Of a stretch of DNA of 49,364 nt, positions 1 to 7,462 are shown piece after piece. The stretch is from Candidatus Tayloriibacteriota bacterium (GTDB lineage: Bacteria > Patescibacteriota > Minisyncoccia > Phycocordibacterales > SIBU01). The number at the start of each line of letters is the position of its first letter. Within the stretch, counting starts at the first letter, position 1. The position numbers were made by a program, and so were the translations under genes. The notes beneath the pieces are model-generated. The model saw only the letters and a list, made by a program, of their open reading frames with translations. It was not told the origin of the DNA and did not search any database. Location: contig JACPHR010000006.1 of assembly GCA_016188455.1 (NCBI GenBank), positions 1 through 49,364 of the forward strand. Reading direction: 5' to 3'.

Positions 1-141
1 CTCGGCCTTCTGCACGGAAAGCACCACGACCTCGCCGAGCTCCGCGTAACGTTTTTTTGAGCCGCCGAGCACTTTGAAAATCCTGCCGACCTTGGCGCCG
101 GAATTGTCGACGATATTGACGATGGAACGGGGCTGAATCAT
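1..141 (-). CDS. rplN: Ribosomal protein uL14 (L14), 5' part only
   Basis: The first 47 codons are present and the gene leaves the window at its left edge. uL14 binds 23S rRNA at the subunit interface. The start MIQPRSIVNIVDNSGAK is the typical N terminus of the family. It is the last visible gene of a leftward S10/spc-type run in canonical order (uS19, uL22, uS3, uL16, uL29, uS17, uL14). A 68-base AT-rich spacer with a small hairpin (ATCCGCC-tcc-GGCGGAT) separates it from rpsQ; no clear Shine-Dalgarno is seen. Identity is certain; partial because of the window edge. Confidence 0.95.
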   Translation of the reverse strand, partial: MIQPRSIVNIVDNSGAKVGRIFKVLGGSKKRYAELGEVVVLSVQKAE

Positions 142-209
142 AAAAAATTTAAAAAATTAAAAATAAAAATTGAAAACTGTGGAATCCGCCTCCGGCGGAT
201 ACAGCAATT

Positions 210-491
210 TTACATTTTACTTTTTGCACTTTCCGTTATCCTGAAATGTTTATTCTTGGATATCGGCCGGCATGCCACAATCGTCACCCAATCTCCCAGT
301 TTCTTGCTGTTGCCGGCGTCGTGCGCCTTATAACGTTTGGTTATCCGCCTATATTTACCGTACTTTGGATGTTTGACAAACCTTTCAACGGAAACAACCG
401 CCGTGTCTTTCATCTTCACGGAAATCACTTTGCCGGAAAGCGTTTTACTTCCTCTTTTATCCGTTTTTTGTTTTTGCCAATCTTCGGCCAT
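210..491 (-). CDS. rpsQ: Ribosomal protein uS17 (S17)
   Basis: A 93-residue uS17, a primary 16S rRNA-binding protein of the small subunit. The core reads LSGKVISVKMKDTAVVSVERF, then a basic HPKYGKY segment and KRYKAHDAG, as in the OB-fold family. Residues 1-16 are a short basic extension (MAEDWQKQKTDKRGSK). Five bases separate it from the upstream rpmC stop, so it is translated as part of the ribosomal operon. Length and motifs are ordinary. Confidence 0.96.
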   Translation of the reverse strand: MAEDWQKQKTDKRGSKTLSGKVISVKMKDTAVVSVERFVKHPKYGKYRRITKRYKAHDAGNSKKLGDWVTIVACRPISKNKHFRITESAKSKM

Positions 492-496
492 AAAAT

Positions 497-685
497 TTAT
501 TTTATTCTTTGAGCGTTAATCTCCGTCAAGATTTGGGCGATGGCGGTCCTGATGGCCCGGCCGGCTTTAACGTTTTTGATTTTACTGCCGGCCATTTCAA
601 AACGAAATGTCCGCAAGGCTTCCCGCTTTTCAAGCAGCAGTCTTTCCAACTCAACCGTGCTTTTGTCTTCGAATTCTTTCGGCAT
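497..685 (-). CDS. rpmC: Ribosomal protein uL29 (L29)
   Basis: A 62-residue uL29, the helical-hairpin protein near the peptide exit tunnel where trigger factor and SRP dock. Visible family signature: LERLLLEKREALRTFRFEMA, then KIKNVKAGRAIRTAIAQILT, matching the usual 'L..LR.ELF.LRFQ...G.L.N...IR..RR.IA'. It begins 4 bases after the rplP stop and ends 5 bases before rpsQ, so the three are a tightly packed translational unit. Confidence 0.95.
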   Translation of the reverse strand: MPKEFEDKSTVELERLLLEKREALRTFRFEMAGSKIKNVKAGRAIRTAIAQILTEINAQRIK

Positions 686-689
686 GGTA

Positions 690-1112
690 TTAGGTCTCTC
701 GGCTGATTATTTTCGTCCCGACCGGCAGCTTGGTTCCGGCTTTTCGGAGCGCCTCGCGGGCTCCGGCCGCTTCAACGCCGTCAATTTCAAAAATGACCCT
801 GCCCGGCTTAACCTGGACGCAGTAGCCTTGCGGGTCGCCTTTGCCTTTACCCATGCCAACCTCGGCGGCTTTCTCCGTAAAAGGCCGGTCCGGAAAAACT
901 CGAATCCAGATTTTGCCCAGCTTGCCGGCCGAATGGACCATTGCTTTTCTAGCCGCTTCAAGCTGTTTCGACTCAACGCGGGCGGCAGAGATGGCTTTCA
1001 AACCGAAAGAACCGAAGGACAAATCCGTACCTCGGGTTTCAACCCAAGGGCGCTTGGCATTGCGCCTCGTGGTATGCCACTTTCTGAATTTTACTTTTTT
1101 GGGTAACAACAT
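690..1112 (-). CDS. rplP: Ribosomal protein uL16 (L16)
   Basis: A 140-residue uL16, which contacts the tRNA elbow near the A site and is needed for late assembly of the large subunit. It starts MLLPKKVKFRKWHTTRR and keeps the WIRVFPDRPFTEKAAEVGMGKGKG segment typical of the family, with a C-terminal FEIDGV..A.AREALRKAGTKLP block. The usual 'KP.ETRMGKGKG' is present as EKAAEVGMGKGKG. It follows a 122-base spacer after rpsC. Confidence 0.96.
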   Translation of the reverse strand: MLLPKKVKFRKWHTTRRNAKRPWVETRGTDLSFGSFGLKAISAARVESKQLEAARKAMVHSAGKLGKIWIRVFPDRPFTEKAAEVGMGKGKGDPQGYCVQVKPGRVIFEIDGVEAAGAREALRKAGTKLPVGTKIISRET

Positions 1113-1234
1113 GAGAATAATTTAAAAACGTAAAGATTAAAAATCAAAATGACAATCCAAAATGCAAAATGGGCCGAATCGGATAATTTTAAATTTTAGA
1201 TTGTAGTTTTCCATTTTGACTTTTCAATTTTCAA
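1113..1234. repeat. AT-rich spacer of repeated words inside the ribosomal operon
   Basis: The 122-base gap between rpsC and rplP contains no gene. It is made of short words such as AAAATCAAAATGACAATCC and their near-complements further on (CCATTTTGACTTTTCAATTTT), so the two halves can pair into an imperfect hairpin around GGGCCGAATCGG. Similar word-built spacers occur at 142-209, 1907-1975 and 9620-9690. This is a direct reading; a function in RNA processing or stability is only a guess. Confidence 0.6.
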
Positions 1235-1906
1235 CTATTTTCGCTGATTCTTATCAGCGAAAACCTCCCCCTTATAAACCCACACCTTAATGCCGATGTC
1301 GCCGTAGGTCATGTGGGCCTTGTCGCGGGCAAAATCAATGTCGGCGCGGAAGGTCTGGAGGGGAATCTGGCCTTTCTTAAGCTCTTCGGAACGGGCCATG
1401 TCGGCGCCGCCCAGCCGGCCGCCCAAGTAAATCTTTACGCCCTTAACGTCGCGGTTGGCCATGACTTTCTCAATGGTCTGCTTCATGACGCGGCGAAATG
1501 GCATACGTTTCTCCAGCCCCTCGACAACCATTTGGGCGACAATGGCGGCGTTGGATTCCGGCGAACGGACCTCTTCTATGTCAAGCTTCAGTTCTTGAGT
1601 GGCCAAAGCTTTCTCTCGGCGCAGCAGTTTGAGTATCTCGGTTTTTAGTTTTACCGCCCCTTCCCCGCTCTTGCCGATAATCAGCCCCGGCCGCGAGGTT
1701 TTAACGATAATTCTAAAAGTCTTTTGGCTCCGCTCAAGCTCCACGCCGGAAACATACAGGCCGCGCAACCGTTTCGCCAAAAATTCCCGGACGGCGATGT
1801 CGGCGCGCAGAAATTCCTTGTACTTGCTGTCCAAAGAAAACCAGCGGCTTTTCCAGTCGCGGATGATTCCCAGTCTATGAGAGTATGGATGGACGGTGTG
1901 ACTCAT
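1235..1906 (-). CDS. rpsC: Ribosomal protein uS3 (S3)
   Basis: A 223-residue uS3, part of the mRNA entry tunnel of the small subunit. Domains in order: N-terminal region (HPYSHRLGIIRDWKSRWF), KH type-2 domain with the GxxG-type motif RPGLIIGKSGEGAVKL near residue 75, then the C-terminal S3 domain (FRRVMKQTIEKVMA, GVKIYLGGRLGGADMARSE). The tail VWVYKGE is the conserved end. Length matches the family. Confidence 0.97.
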   Translation of the reverse strand: MSHTVHPYSHRLGIIRDWKSRWFSLDSKYKEFLRADIAVREFLAKRLRGLYVSGVELERSQKTFRIIVKTSRPGLIIGKSGEGAVKLKTEILKLLRREKALATQELKLDIEEVRSPESNAAIVAQMVVEGLEKRMPFRRVMKQTIEKVMANRDVKGVKIYLGGRLGGADMARSEELKKGQIPLQTFRADIDFARDKAHMTYGDIGIKVWVYKGEVFADKNQRK

Positions 1907-1975
1907 AAAGATAATTCAAAATTTAAAAATAAAAAATCAAAATTATGGTGTCCCGCGGAGCGGGACTCAACAATT

Positions 1976-2335
1976 TTACACTTTACTCTTTACATTTTTA
2001 ACTTCAGCTCGTTCTCCGAGAATGAGCTTGATGTGGCTCGTGCGCTTTAAAATCTGATAGGCGCTGCCGCGGGCGCGCGGCATGCTGCGCTTGAGAGCTG
2101 TTCCCGCGTCAACCCGAAAATCTTTGACGTACAATGATTTTTCACCCATATCAAAAGTATTTTTGGCGTTTTTGACCGCGCTTAAAAGAAGCTTGCGAAG
2201 AGGCCGGGCCGCCGCTTTGGTTGTAAACGACAAAAGTCGCAAGGCTTCCGGCACAGAACGGCCCTTGACCATGTCGCTGACCAGCCGGACTTTCCGGGGC
2301 GACTGTCTGTAGGTTTTTAGTTGGGCGGTAATCAT
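1976..2335 (-). CDS. rplV: Ribosomal protein uL22 (L22)
   Basis: uL22 lines the peptide exit tunnel. I place the start at the ATG giving MITAQLKTYRQSPRKVRLV, because this is where family homology begins; a 15-codon upstream extension is possible but is made of spacer words. The QSPRKVRLV motif, AVKNAKNTFDM and the C-terminal RGSAYQILKRTSHIKLIL hook are clear. The gene lies between rpsS and rpsC in the standard order. About 119 residues. Confidence 0.94.
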   Translation of the reverse strand: MITAQLKTYRQSPRKVRLVSDMVKGRSVPEALRLLSFTTKAAARPLRKLLLSAVKNAKNTFDMGEKSLYVKDFRVDAGTALKRSMPRARGSAYQILKRTSHIKLILGERAEVKNVKSKV

Positions 2336-2340
2336 GATAA

Positions 2341-2429
2341 TGTATGACTTATTACTGAATAACTTATAACTGAATGACAAATCTGTGGTTTTTGGTTATT
2401 CAGTAATTCAGTTATAAGTTATCAGTTAT
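2341..2429. repeat. Inverted-repeat spacer (copy 1) between rpsS and rplV
   Basis: The spacer is an imperfect inverted repeat of ATTACTGAATAACTTATAAC and a mirror copy TTCAGTAATTCAGTTATAAG, which continues to the end of rpsS. The same words arranged the same way form the pilC-pilB spacer (13964-14060), with a different central sequence. Two unrelated spacers sharing both words and symmetry point to a mobile or copied palindromic element. Confidence 0.7.
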
Positions 2430-2770
2430 TTCTTGGCTTCTGCCGTTGTGGCTTTGGCGGCCTGGGCGGCGGCGATTTCGCCTTCCTTGGCTTTTGTTTC
2501 TATCTCTTTCTGCATTTTGCCGCCGTGCTTGATGAACTTGCGGGTCATTGAAAATTCGCCCAGCCGATGCCCGACCATGTCTTCCGAAACAAACACTTCC
2601 GGAAAATCCTTACCGTTGTGGACCAGAAACTTAAAACCCACCATTTCAGGGCTAATCTGGCTGTCGCGCGACCAGGTTTTAACAGGCCCCGATTGCTCCG
2701 GCCGCTTGCCGGCAATCTTTTTTAAAAGCCTTGCGTCAACGTATGGGCCTTTGGAAACTGAACGGGTCAT
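2426..2770 (-). CDS. rpsS: Ribosomal protein uS19 (S19)
   Basis: A 114-residue uS19, which binds the 16S head and contacts the A-site tRNA. MTRSVSKGPYVDARLLKKI, then VHNGKDFPEVFVSEDMVGHRLGEF(S)MTRKF are the family signatures. An Ala/Lys-rich tail of about 20 residues (EGEIAAAQAAKATTAEAKK) extends past the usual end. No Shine-Dalgarno precedes the ATG; instead a T-run following a strong hairpin reaches to within three bases of it. This is the first gene of the ribosomal run here: rplB, its usual neighbour, is absent. Confidence 0.96.
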   Translation of the reverse strand: MTRSVSKGPYVDARLLKKIAGKRPEQSGPVKTWSRDSQISPEMVGFKFLVHNGKDFPEVFVSEDMVGHRLGEFSMTRKFIKHGGKMQKEIETKAKEGEIAAAQAAKATTAEAKK

Positions 2771-2773
2771 TAT

Positions 2774-2845
2774 AAAAAGGCTCTAGGCACTAGGCCTCAG
2801 GCTTTAGGATATCCTAGAGCCTGGCGCCTAATGTCTAGCGCCTTG
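2774..2845 (-). promoter_or_regulatory. Structured leader/attenuator-like hairpins before rpsS
   Basis: On the minus strand the leader holds a first stem-loop (GGCGCTA...TAGGCGCC) and then a larger one whose 10-base arms AGGCTCTAGG and CCTAGAGCCT are perfect complements, followed at once by TTTTT and the rpsS start. The first arm can instead pair with a nearby TAGGATATCCTA palindrome, so two alternative folds exist. It resembles an r-protein autoregulatory attenuator, but no named r-protein motif is recognised. Confidence 0.5.
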
Positions 2846-2867
2846 GACTCGTGCGAGCGTGGCCATT

Positions 2868-2895
2868 ATCCTAGCAGAACGGGAACGAATGTCAA
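2868..2895 (-). promoter_or_regulatory. Promoter for the ribosomal run
   Basis: On the minus strand TTGACA (2890-2895) and TAGGAT (2868-2873) lie 16 bases apart. The -35 box overlaps the comEC stop codon. This would start transcription about 90 bases before rpsS, producing the structured leader. Confidence 0.6.
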
Positions 2896-4412
2896 ACTCT
2901 CACTCGGCGAGCTTGCGGCGGGCGAAACCGCAAGAAAATCACAAAGTAAAACAGATAGAGAAAAACGACGAACCACAGCGGGAAATCTTTCACCGCCACC
3001 GAAGCGAAAGGCAAGTGGGAGAAAAAGGCCACCACCTGAAGCTCATAGGAAAGCAAACCGTAGGCCACAAGGGCGAAGGGGAGGGCGAGAGCCGTTGAAA
3101 GAAAACCGACGGCGCCGGCGAGGAAACCAAAAAGCATGGTGGCTGGTATGGCCGACAAAATCAAAAGATTTACCGGCAGGGCGACCAGAGACAGCTCCCC
3201 CATCTTATAGAGAAGCATCGGCAAAACGAAAATCTGGGTGGCGAGGGTGGCAACCGCCACGCTCCTCAAACTGAATTTTTCGGTCACGAAAGTGAAATAT
3301 TTTTCAAGCATCGGCGAAACATAAATCAGCGCCAAGGTGGACATGAAGCTCAGCTGAAAAGACGAGTCAAAAACCAGAATCTTTGGATTTTGCAGCACCA
3401 TCAGAAAACCGGCCAGGAGAAGCGCCCGAGTGATGTCGTAAGGCCGGCCGGTGGCCCGCGCCAGAATCACCAGAAGCGCCATGACGGTGGCGCGGACGAC
3501 GGTGGCGGAAGCCCCGACCATGACGGCGAAGAGGATGATGCCCGTTGACGCCAGAATCAACCTAAGGTTTCTTCTAAACCGGGAAAAGAGCCGTTCAATA
3601 AAAGCGGCGATAATCGTAATGTTGTAGCCGGAGAGCACCACAATGTGAATCACACCGGCCCGCCTGAAATCATCAAGCAGTTTCTGACCGAGCGAGCGCT
3701 TGGCGCCGACTAAGAGTCCGCCCAAAAGCGAGGTTTGGGGCTCGGCAAGGTTAGCGCTCACCCGTTCAAGAAAGCTTTGTTTCAAGTCAAAGAGTTTTGC
3801 CATGATGAAATTGCCCTGGCCGAACGCGACTGGTTGTATCTTGGGGCTGGTGATTTGGTAATAGACACCTTCCTTGGCCAGGTAGCTCCGATAGTCAAAA
3901 ATTTCACCCGACGGGTCGGCGAAATTTTTCGGCTTGGCGAGCCGGCCCGTGAATAGCAGCCGGTCGCCGTAACGGAATTTCGGATAGAGGTCGGAGACGA
4001 CGAGGGCCCGAGCCGCCACTGTAAATTTCTTGTCTCCTGTGACGAGCGAATCAAGCGCCACGGTTAAACGCATGGAGTTTTCTCTTTCATCCGGCTCGTC
4101 AACAACTTTTCCGAGAAGAGTGACGCGCTCGTTTAGGTGAGAGTCAAGAATCGGATTGTTTTTGTGAAGCTCCGACACGTCAAAACGCAGCATGCCTAGA
4201 GCCAGAGCAAAAACAAAAACCGGCAGGAGGGAGCGCCCCTGTCCCGTCCGCCGCGGCGGACGGGACAGGGGCGCGATATTTCCCGAAAGGTAAAGCGCTC
4301 CGGCAACGACAAGCAAAAACAACCCGAAGGCAAAACCGAAATCAAAAAACGAACGCGCCAAAATTCCCAGAACAAACCCGACGAGACATGCCAAAAGGAG
4401 TCTGTCTCTCAT
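2892..4412 (-). CDS. comEC: ComEC/Rec2-type DNA uptake channel
   Basis: A 506-residue polytopic membrane protein of the ComEC family, which conducts single-stranded DNA across the inner membrane. The N-terminal part has hydrophobic helices, then an OB-like DUF4131 region (LNERVTLLGKVVDEPDERENS..., ALVVSDLYPKFRYGDRL). The competence domain follows with the hallmark LLGGLLVGAK and RAGVIHIVVLSGYNITIIA, then a series of helices. There is no C-terminal metallo-beta-lactamase domain, as in short ComEC forms. Its start overlaps the rnhA stop by 4 bases. A 42-base perfect palindrome sits in frame near residues 47-60. Confidence 0.93.
   Translation of the reverse strand: MRDRLLLACLVGFVLGILARSFFDFGFAFGLFLLVVAGALYLSGNIAPLSRPPRRTGQGRSLLPVFVFALALGMLRFDVSELHKNNPILDSHLNERVTLLGKVVDEPDERENSMRLTVALDSLVTGDKKFTVAARALVVSDLYPKFRYGDRLLFTGRLAKPKNFADPSGEIFDYRSYLAKEGVYYQITSPKIQPVAFGQGNFIMAKLFDLKQSFLERVSANLAEPQTSLLGGLLVGAKRSLGQKLLDDFRRAGVIHIVVLSGYNITIIAAFIERLFSRFRRNLRLILASTGIILFAVMVGASATVVRATVMALLVILARATGRPYDITRALLLAGFLMVLQNPKILVFDSSFQLSFMSTLALIYVSPMLEKYFTFVTEKFSLRSVAVATLATQIFVLPMLLYKMGELSLVALPVNLLILSAIPATMLFGFLAGAVGFLSTALALPFALVAYGLLSYELQVVAFFSHLPFASVAVKDFPLWFVVFLYLFYFVIFLRFRPPQARRVRV
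4233..4274. repeat. 42-base perfect palindrome inside comEC
   Basis: The arms mirror exactly around 4253/4254 (core CCGCCGCGGCGG, outer GCGCCCCTGTCCC / GGGACAGGGGCGC). It is read in frame as part of APLSRPPRRTGQGRS, a loop between the first hydrophobic helices. The CCCC-rich outer arms resemble palindromes at 6474-6508, 23301-23343 and 46049-46081. Confidence 0.85.
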
Positions 4413-5209
4413 CGTTCCTTAATAAGAGCGATAATTTCAGCTTCTTCTTCCGGACTTAAGACTTTCTGGTACTTTGCTCCGCTTTTGCCTTTTACGCGCG
4501 CTTCGCATTCGGCCCAAGTTTTGTGAGTTTGAACTACTCCGTCCACTTGACTTACGTAAGAATACGGTTTCGCTTTTTGCCGCGCTCTTGATTCACTCTT
4601 CGCCTGCTGTTTTTTATATGATATATCATATAAATTCAATACATTTTTAATCGGGTACTTTGATAGCGGCCCGTGATACAAAATTGGTTTTTGGCCATCC
4701 GCGAACGCTGTGGCGATTTCGTCGCAGCGCTCGTTGCCCGCCAATCCGACGTGGCCGCCAACCTGCTCCCACTCAATAGTACGATATATCGTACTATTGA
4801 GCAGTTTTTCCCACAGGTCTCGGTTTTCCACTTCTTTTTTTGTGGCAGTCTGCCATGAGTTTTTTTGCCAGCCAAAAAACCACTTGGTAATGCCTTTGAT
4901 GAGATAAGAAGAGTCAGAGTAAATAACAATTGACATTTGACTATTGACCTTTGACAAATAAGAAAGCGCTTTAATGGCCGCCTGCAACTCCATTCTGTTA
5001 TTAGTGGTGTGTTCTTCCCGCCCTCCAATTTCTTTATCCCGCCCTCCAATTTCTTTAACTTCGGCCTGTTTTGGATTTCGGATTTCGTGCTTCGGATTTC
5101 CGCCGTCATTATTTTGCGGCAAAATAATGACGGCGGCGTATCCGCCCGGCCCGGGATTGCCACGCGACGAGCCGTCAGTGAAAATGATGACTTTAGATTC
5201 AGGATTCAT
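4409..5209 (-). CDS. rnhA: Ribonuclease HI with C-terminal hybrid-binding (viroplasmin-like) domain
   Basis: A 266-residue RNase HI that cuts the RNA strand of RNA-DNA hybrids. Catalytic acidic residues are visible in IFTDGSSRGNPGPGGYA, NNRMELQAA, IYSDSSYLIKG and GNERCDEIA. After the nuclease, YSYVSQVDGVVQTHKTWAEC followed by KGKSGAKYQKV looks like a hybrid-binding domain, usually N-terminal in other RNases H1 but here at the C terminus. Two inserts compared with the family are odd: NPKHEIRNPKQ...KEIGGRDKEIGGR near residues 38-63 and SKVNSQMS near residue 90, both encoded by spacer-like repeats. Two palindromes also lie in the gene. It is the middle gene of recJ-rnhA-comEC. Confidence 0.92.
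   Translation of the reverse strand: MNPESKVIIFTDGSSRGNPGPGGYAAVIILPQNNDGGNPKHEIRNPKQAEVKEIGGRDKEIGGREEHTTNNRMELQAAIKALSYLSKVNSQMSIVIYSDSSYLIKGITKWFFGWQKNSWQTATKKEVENRDLWEKLLNSTIYRTIEWEQVGGHVGLAGNERCDEIATAFADGQKPILYHGPLSKYPIKNVLNLYDISYKKQQAKSESRARQKAKPYSYVSQVDGVVQTHKTWAECEARVKGKSGAKYQKVLSPEEEAEIIALIKER
4772..4801. repeat. 30-base perfect palindrome inside rnhA
   Basis: CTCAATAGTACGATA and its exact complement meet at 4786/4787. On the coding strand it gives LNSTIYRTIE just before the conserved WEQVGGHVG segment, so it lies in frame in the loop before the last catalytic region. Confidence 0.85.
5100..5136. repeat. 37-base palindrome inside rnhA
   Basis: Arms CCGCCGTCATTATTTTGC and GCAAAATAATGACGGCGG are perfect complements around a single central base. 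It is read in frame near residues 25-37 (AAVIILPQNNDGG) right after the first catalytic motif, next to a low-complexity insert. Confidence 0.85.
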
Positions 5210-5254
5210 GATTTAAGAATTATGATTCACGTTTTATGTTCCATGCTTCACGAT

Positions 5255-6979
5255 TTAGACTACGTCAACAATCCGCAGCCGAAGCTCAGGAAAGTCGCGG
5301 AAAACGGAGCGCTCAAGGTGAGCCAGCAGATTGACGCGGTTGCCGGACTTTAGCGGAACGGAAAAATCCTCCGGCTTGACAAAAAACTTCACGGCAGAAA
5401 TTTTCTCGCCGTTTGATTTCTCAAAGATAAGTTTCAGGTGCTGTTTTTCCTTACCGAAGAGCTCAACGGCAGAAACCGCCAGCCGTTCAAACAAGAAAAG
5501 CGGTTTCGGGTTGCCGACGCCAAACGGCGCCAGTTTGGCAATATCCCGCCATACTTCCCAGTTCACTTCGTCAAGAGGGAGTTTTGCGTCTACGGTATAC
5601 AAAAAAGTATTGTCCTTGCTCATGCGCACCTTTTCGTAGGCCCGTTCAAGCTCTTCCTCCAGCAAATGCACTTTTTCAACCGTGGTGGAAAAACCGCCCG
5701 CTTCGCGGTGGCCGCCAAAATCGGAAAACACCGAGCGCGCCTCTGCCATAAGGAGCGAAAGGTCCACGCTGCCGTCCGAGCGGCACGAGCCCTTCAGTGC
5801 CGCCCCTCCTTCTCTGCCCCAGACAAATACTGGTTTGCGGTAATCCTCCACCAATGCGTTCGCCACCAGTCCCAAGAGCGCCGGCCGCCAGTTGGGATTA
5901 CCCGCGACCACCACGCTCGGCGCCCCGTTTAAGTGTCTCTCCGCCACATTCCGCCGTGCTTCCTTTACGAGCGAAGCCACCTTGCCCTTCCGCTCGTCGT
6001 TGATTTTGTTCAAGTGCCGCGCCAGGGCTCCGGCTTCCGCTTCGTCTGCCGTGGCGAACAAGCGAAACGCGTCCATCGGCGCTCCCATGCGCGAGGCCGC
6101 GTTGATGCGGGGCGCGATGGAAAAGCCGACGTCGTCTTCAGTCAGTTCCTGTTGATTCGCCCGTAGTTCGCGCAGAAGATGCCCGAATCCCAACCGCGGC
6201 GACTTGCGCAGAACCTTAAGACCGTAATAGGCAAACACCCTGTTCTCTCCCGTAAGCGGCACCATGTCCGACAAAGTAGCTATTCCTACCATATCTAAAA
6301 ACCATTTCTCAAAACCGACTGGCACTTTTGACAATTGACCATTGACATTTGACCGGAGGCGCAGAACAAGAGCTTGGATAAGTTTGAAAACTACCCCGGC
6401 GGCGCAAAGATTTTTTTCGGGATAAGTACAGCCGGATTGTTTTGGATTCAAAATGGCAAACGCTGGAGGCCCGCCCCCACACCCATCCGCAACGGATGGG
6501 TGTGGGGGTAAATGATGGTCGGTGACAATCACCTCCATGCCGAGTTTATTGGCGAGCGCCACTTCTGCCGCGTCCGCGATGCCGCAATCAACAGTGACAA
6601 GCAGTTTCGCGCCGCGCCCCGCCAGTTCCTCCACGGCGGCGCTATTCAAGCCGAAGCCTTCGTCGTGCCGGTCCGGAATATAGTTCTCAAAATTGCCGTA
6701 ACCGAGCTTTTTGAAAAAATCATGGAGCACAACGGCGCCGGGGATGCCGTCCGCGTCATAGTCGCTAAAAATAACGATACGTTCGCTTTTTTCAAATGCT
6801 TGGAGAATTCGCGATACCGCCTTCTCCATATCTTTCATCAAAAAGGGATCGTGGGTATGCGCCTCGTAATCTGGAGCCAAAAACTTTTCCGCCTCGGCTG
6901 GTGACTCTATGCCGCGATGAAACAGCAGATGGTCAAGCAATGTGGCGCCTTTGACGGGCCTCACGGCGTAGTTTTTCAT
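5255..6979 (-). CDS. recJ: Single-stranded-DNA-specific 5'-3' exonuclease RecJ
   Basis: A 574-residue RecJ, used in recombination and repair. DHH-domain motifs: IVIFSDYDADGIPGAVVL (about residue 70), LLVTVDCGIADAAE, VIVTDHHLPP, and GIATLSDMVPL. The DHHA1 part has FGGHREAGGFS, and an OB-like C-terminal domain ends the protein. Two inserts look foreign: PPHPSVADGCGGGPP, encoded by a palindrome directly after the DHH motif, and RSNVNGQLSK near residue 210, encoded by a spacer-type word. It is first in the operon with rnhA (45-base gap) and comEC, a plausible DNA-uptake and processing unit. A leaderless promoter lies 6 bases before the ATG. Confidence 0.95.
   Translation of the reverse strand: MKNYAVRPVKGATLLDHLLFHRGIESPAEAEKFLAPDYEAHTHDPFLMKDMEKAVSRILQAFEKSERIVIFSDYDADGIPGAVVLHDFFKKLGYGNFENYIPDRHDEGFGLNSAAVEELAGRGAKLLVTVDCGIADAAEVALANKLGMEVIVTDHHLPPHPSVADGCGGGPPAFAILNPKQSGCTYPEKNLCAAGVVFKLIQALVLRLRSNVNGQLSKVPVGFEKWFLDMVGIATLSDMVPLTGENRVFAYYGLKVLRKSPRLGFGHLLRELRANQQELTEDDVGFSIAPRINAASRMGAPMDAFRLFATADEAEAGALARHLNKINDERKGKVASLVKEARRNVAERHLNGAPSVVVAGNPNWRPALLGLVANALVEDYRKPVFVWGREGGAALKGSCRSDGSVDLSLLMAEARSVFSDFGGHREAGGFSTTVEKVHLLEEELERAYEKVRMSKDNTFLYTVDAKLPLDEVNWEVWRDIAKLAPFGVGNPKPLFLFERLAVSAVELFGKEKQHLKLIFEKSNGEKISAVKFFVKPEDFSVPLKSGNRVNLLAHLERSVFRDFPELRLRIVDVV
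6474..6508. repeat. 35-base palindrome inside recJ
   Basis: Arms CCCCCACACCCATCCG and CGGATGGGTGTGGGGG flank a CAA loop. It is in frame and encodes most of PPHPSVADGCGGGPP, inserted right after the catalytic VTDHH motif where other RecJ proteins have a short loop. Confidence 0.85.
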
Positions 6980-6985
6980 TTTGAT

Positions 6986-6994
6986 ATTGTATCA
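6986..6994 (-). promoter_or_regulatory. Extended -10 of a leaderless recJ transcript
   Basis: Minus strand reads TGATACAATatcaaaATG: an extended -10 (TGN plus TACAAT) ends 6 bases before the recJ start, so the expected transcription start falls on or next to the A of ATG. No Shine-Dalgarno is possible. The same layout recurs at other genes in the window. Confidence 0.7.
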
Positions 6995-7057
6995 CAAAGG
7001 CCGCTTTTTCTTTTTTCCCTATTTACTATTTTCTATTTTCTATTTACTATTCTCCGT

Positions 7058-7462
7058 ATGGGATGTGTCTTCTGCAAAGTAATCTCGGGCGAACTGCCTT
7101 CATCAAAAGTCTACGAGGACGAAGAGGTGTTCGCTTTTCTTGACATCAAGCCGGTCAATCCGGGGCACGCTTTGGTTATCCCCAAAAAGCATTTTGAGAG
7201 CATTCACGATACGCCGGACGAGCTGGTGGCAAAAATGAGCGTCATCGCCAAAAAAATCGCCGGCGTCATAGAGCAAAAACTCGGCGCGAAAGGCGTGAAC
7301 ATTGGCATGAACAACGGAGTAGCCGCCGGCCAAATCGTCTTCCACGCCCACATCCACATCATGCCCCGCTATGGCACGGACTCCTTCAAACTCTGGGCGG
7401 GCAAAGAGTACAAGATGGGCGAACGGGAGAGTGTGGCGGAAAAAATAAAATCCGGTCTCTAG
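7058..7462 (+). CDS. HIT-family nucleotide hydrolase (HinT-like)
   Basis: A 134-residue histidine-triad protein, probably cleaving AMP from lysyl- or other adenylate adducts. Starts MGCVFCKVISGELPSSKVYEDE, has PGHALVIPKKH and the full triad HAHIHIMPRY near residue 105. The ATG at 7058 is chosen because homology starts there and the upstream bases are a spacer of TATTTACTATT words. It is divergent from recJ and ends in a convergent, palindrome-filled spacer with pgk. Confidence 0.93.
   Translation: MGCVFCKVISGELPSSKVYEDEEVFAFLDIKPVNPGHALVIPKKHFESIHDTPDELVAKMSVIAKKIAGVIEQKLGAKGVNIGMNNGVAAGQIVFHAHIHIMPRYGTDSFKLWAGKEYKMGERESVAEKIKSGL

Noticed and set aside
540-1106. Rightward 188-codon frame in the ribosomal region
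   Set aside because: Antisense to rplP and rpmC, which are certain.
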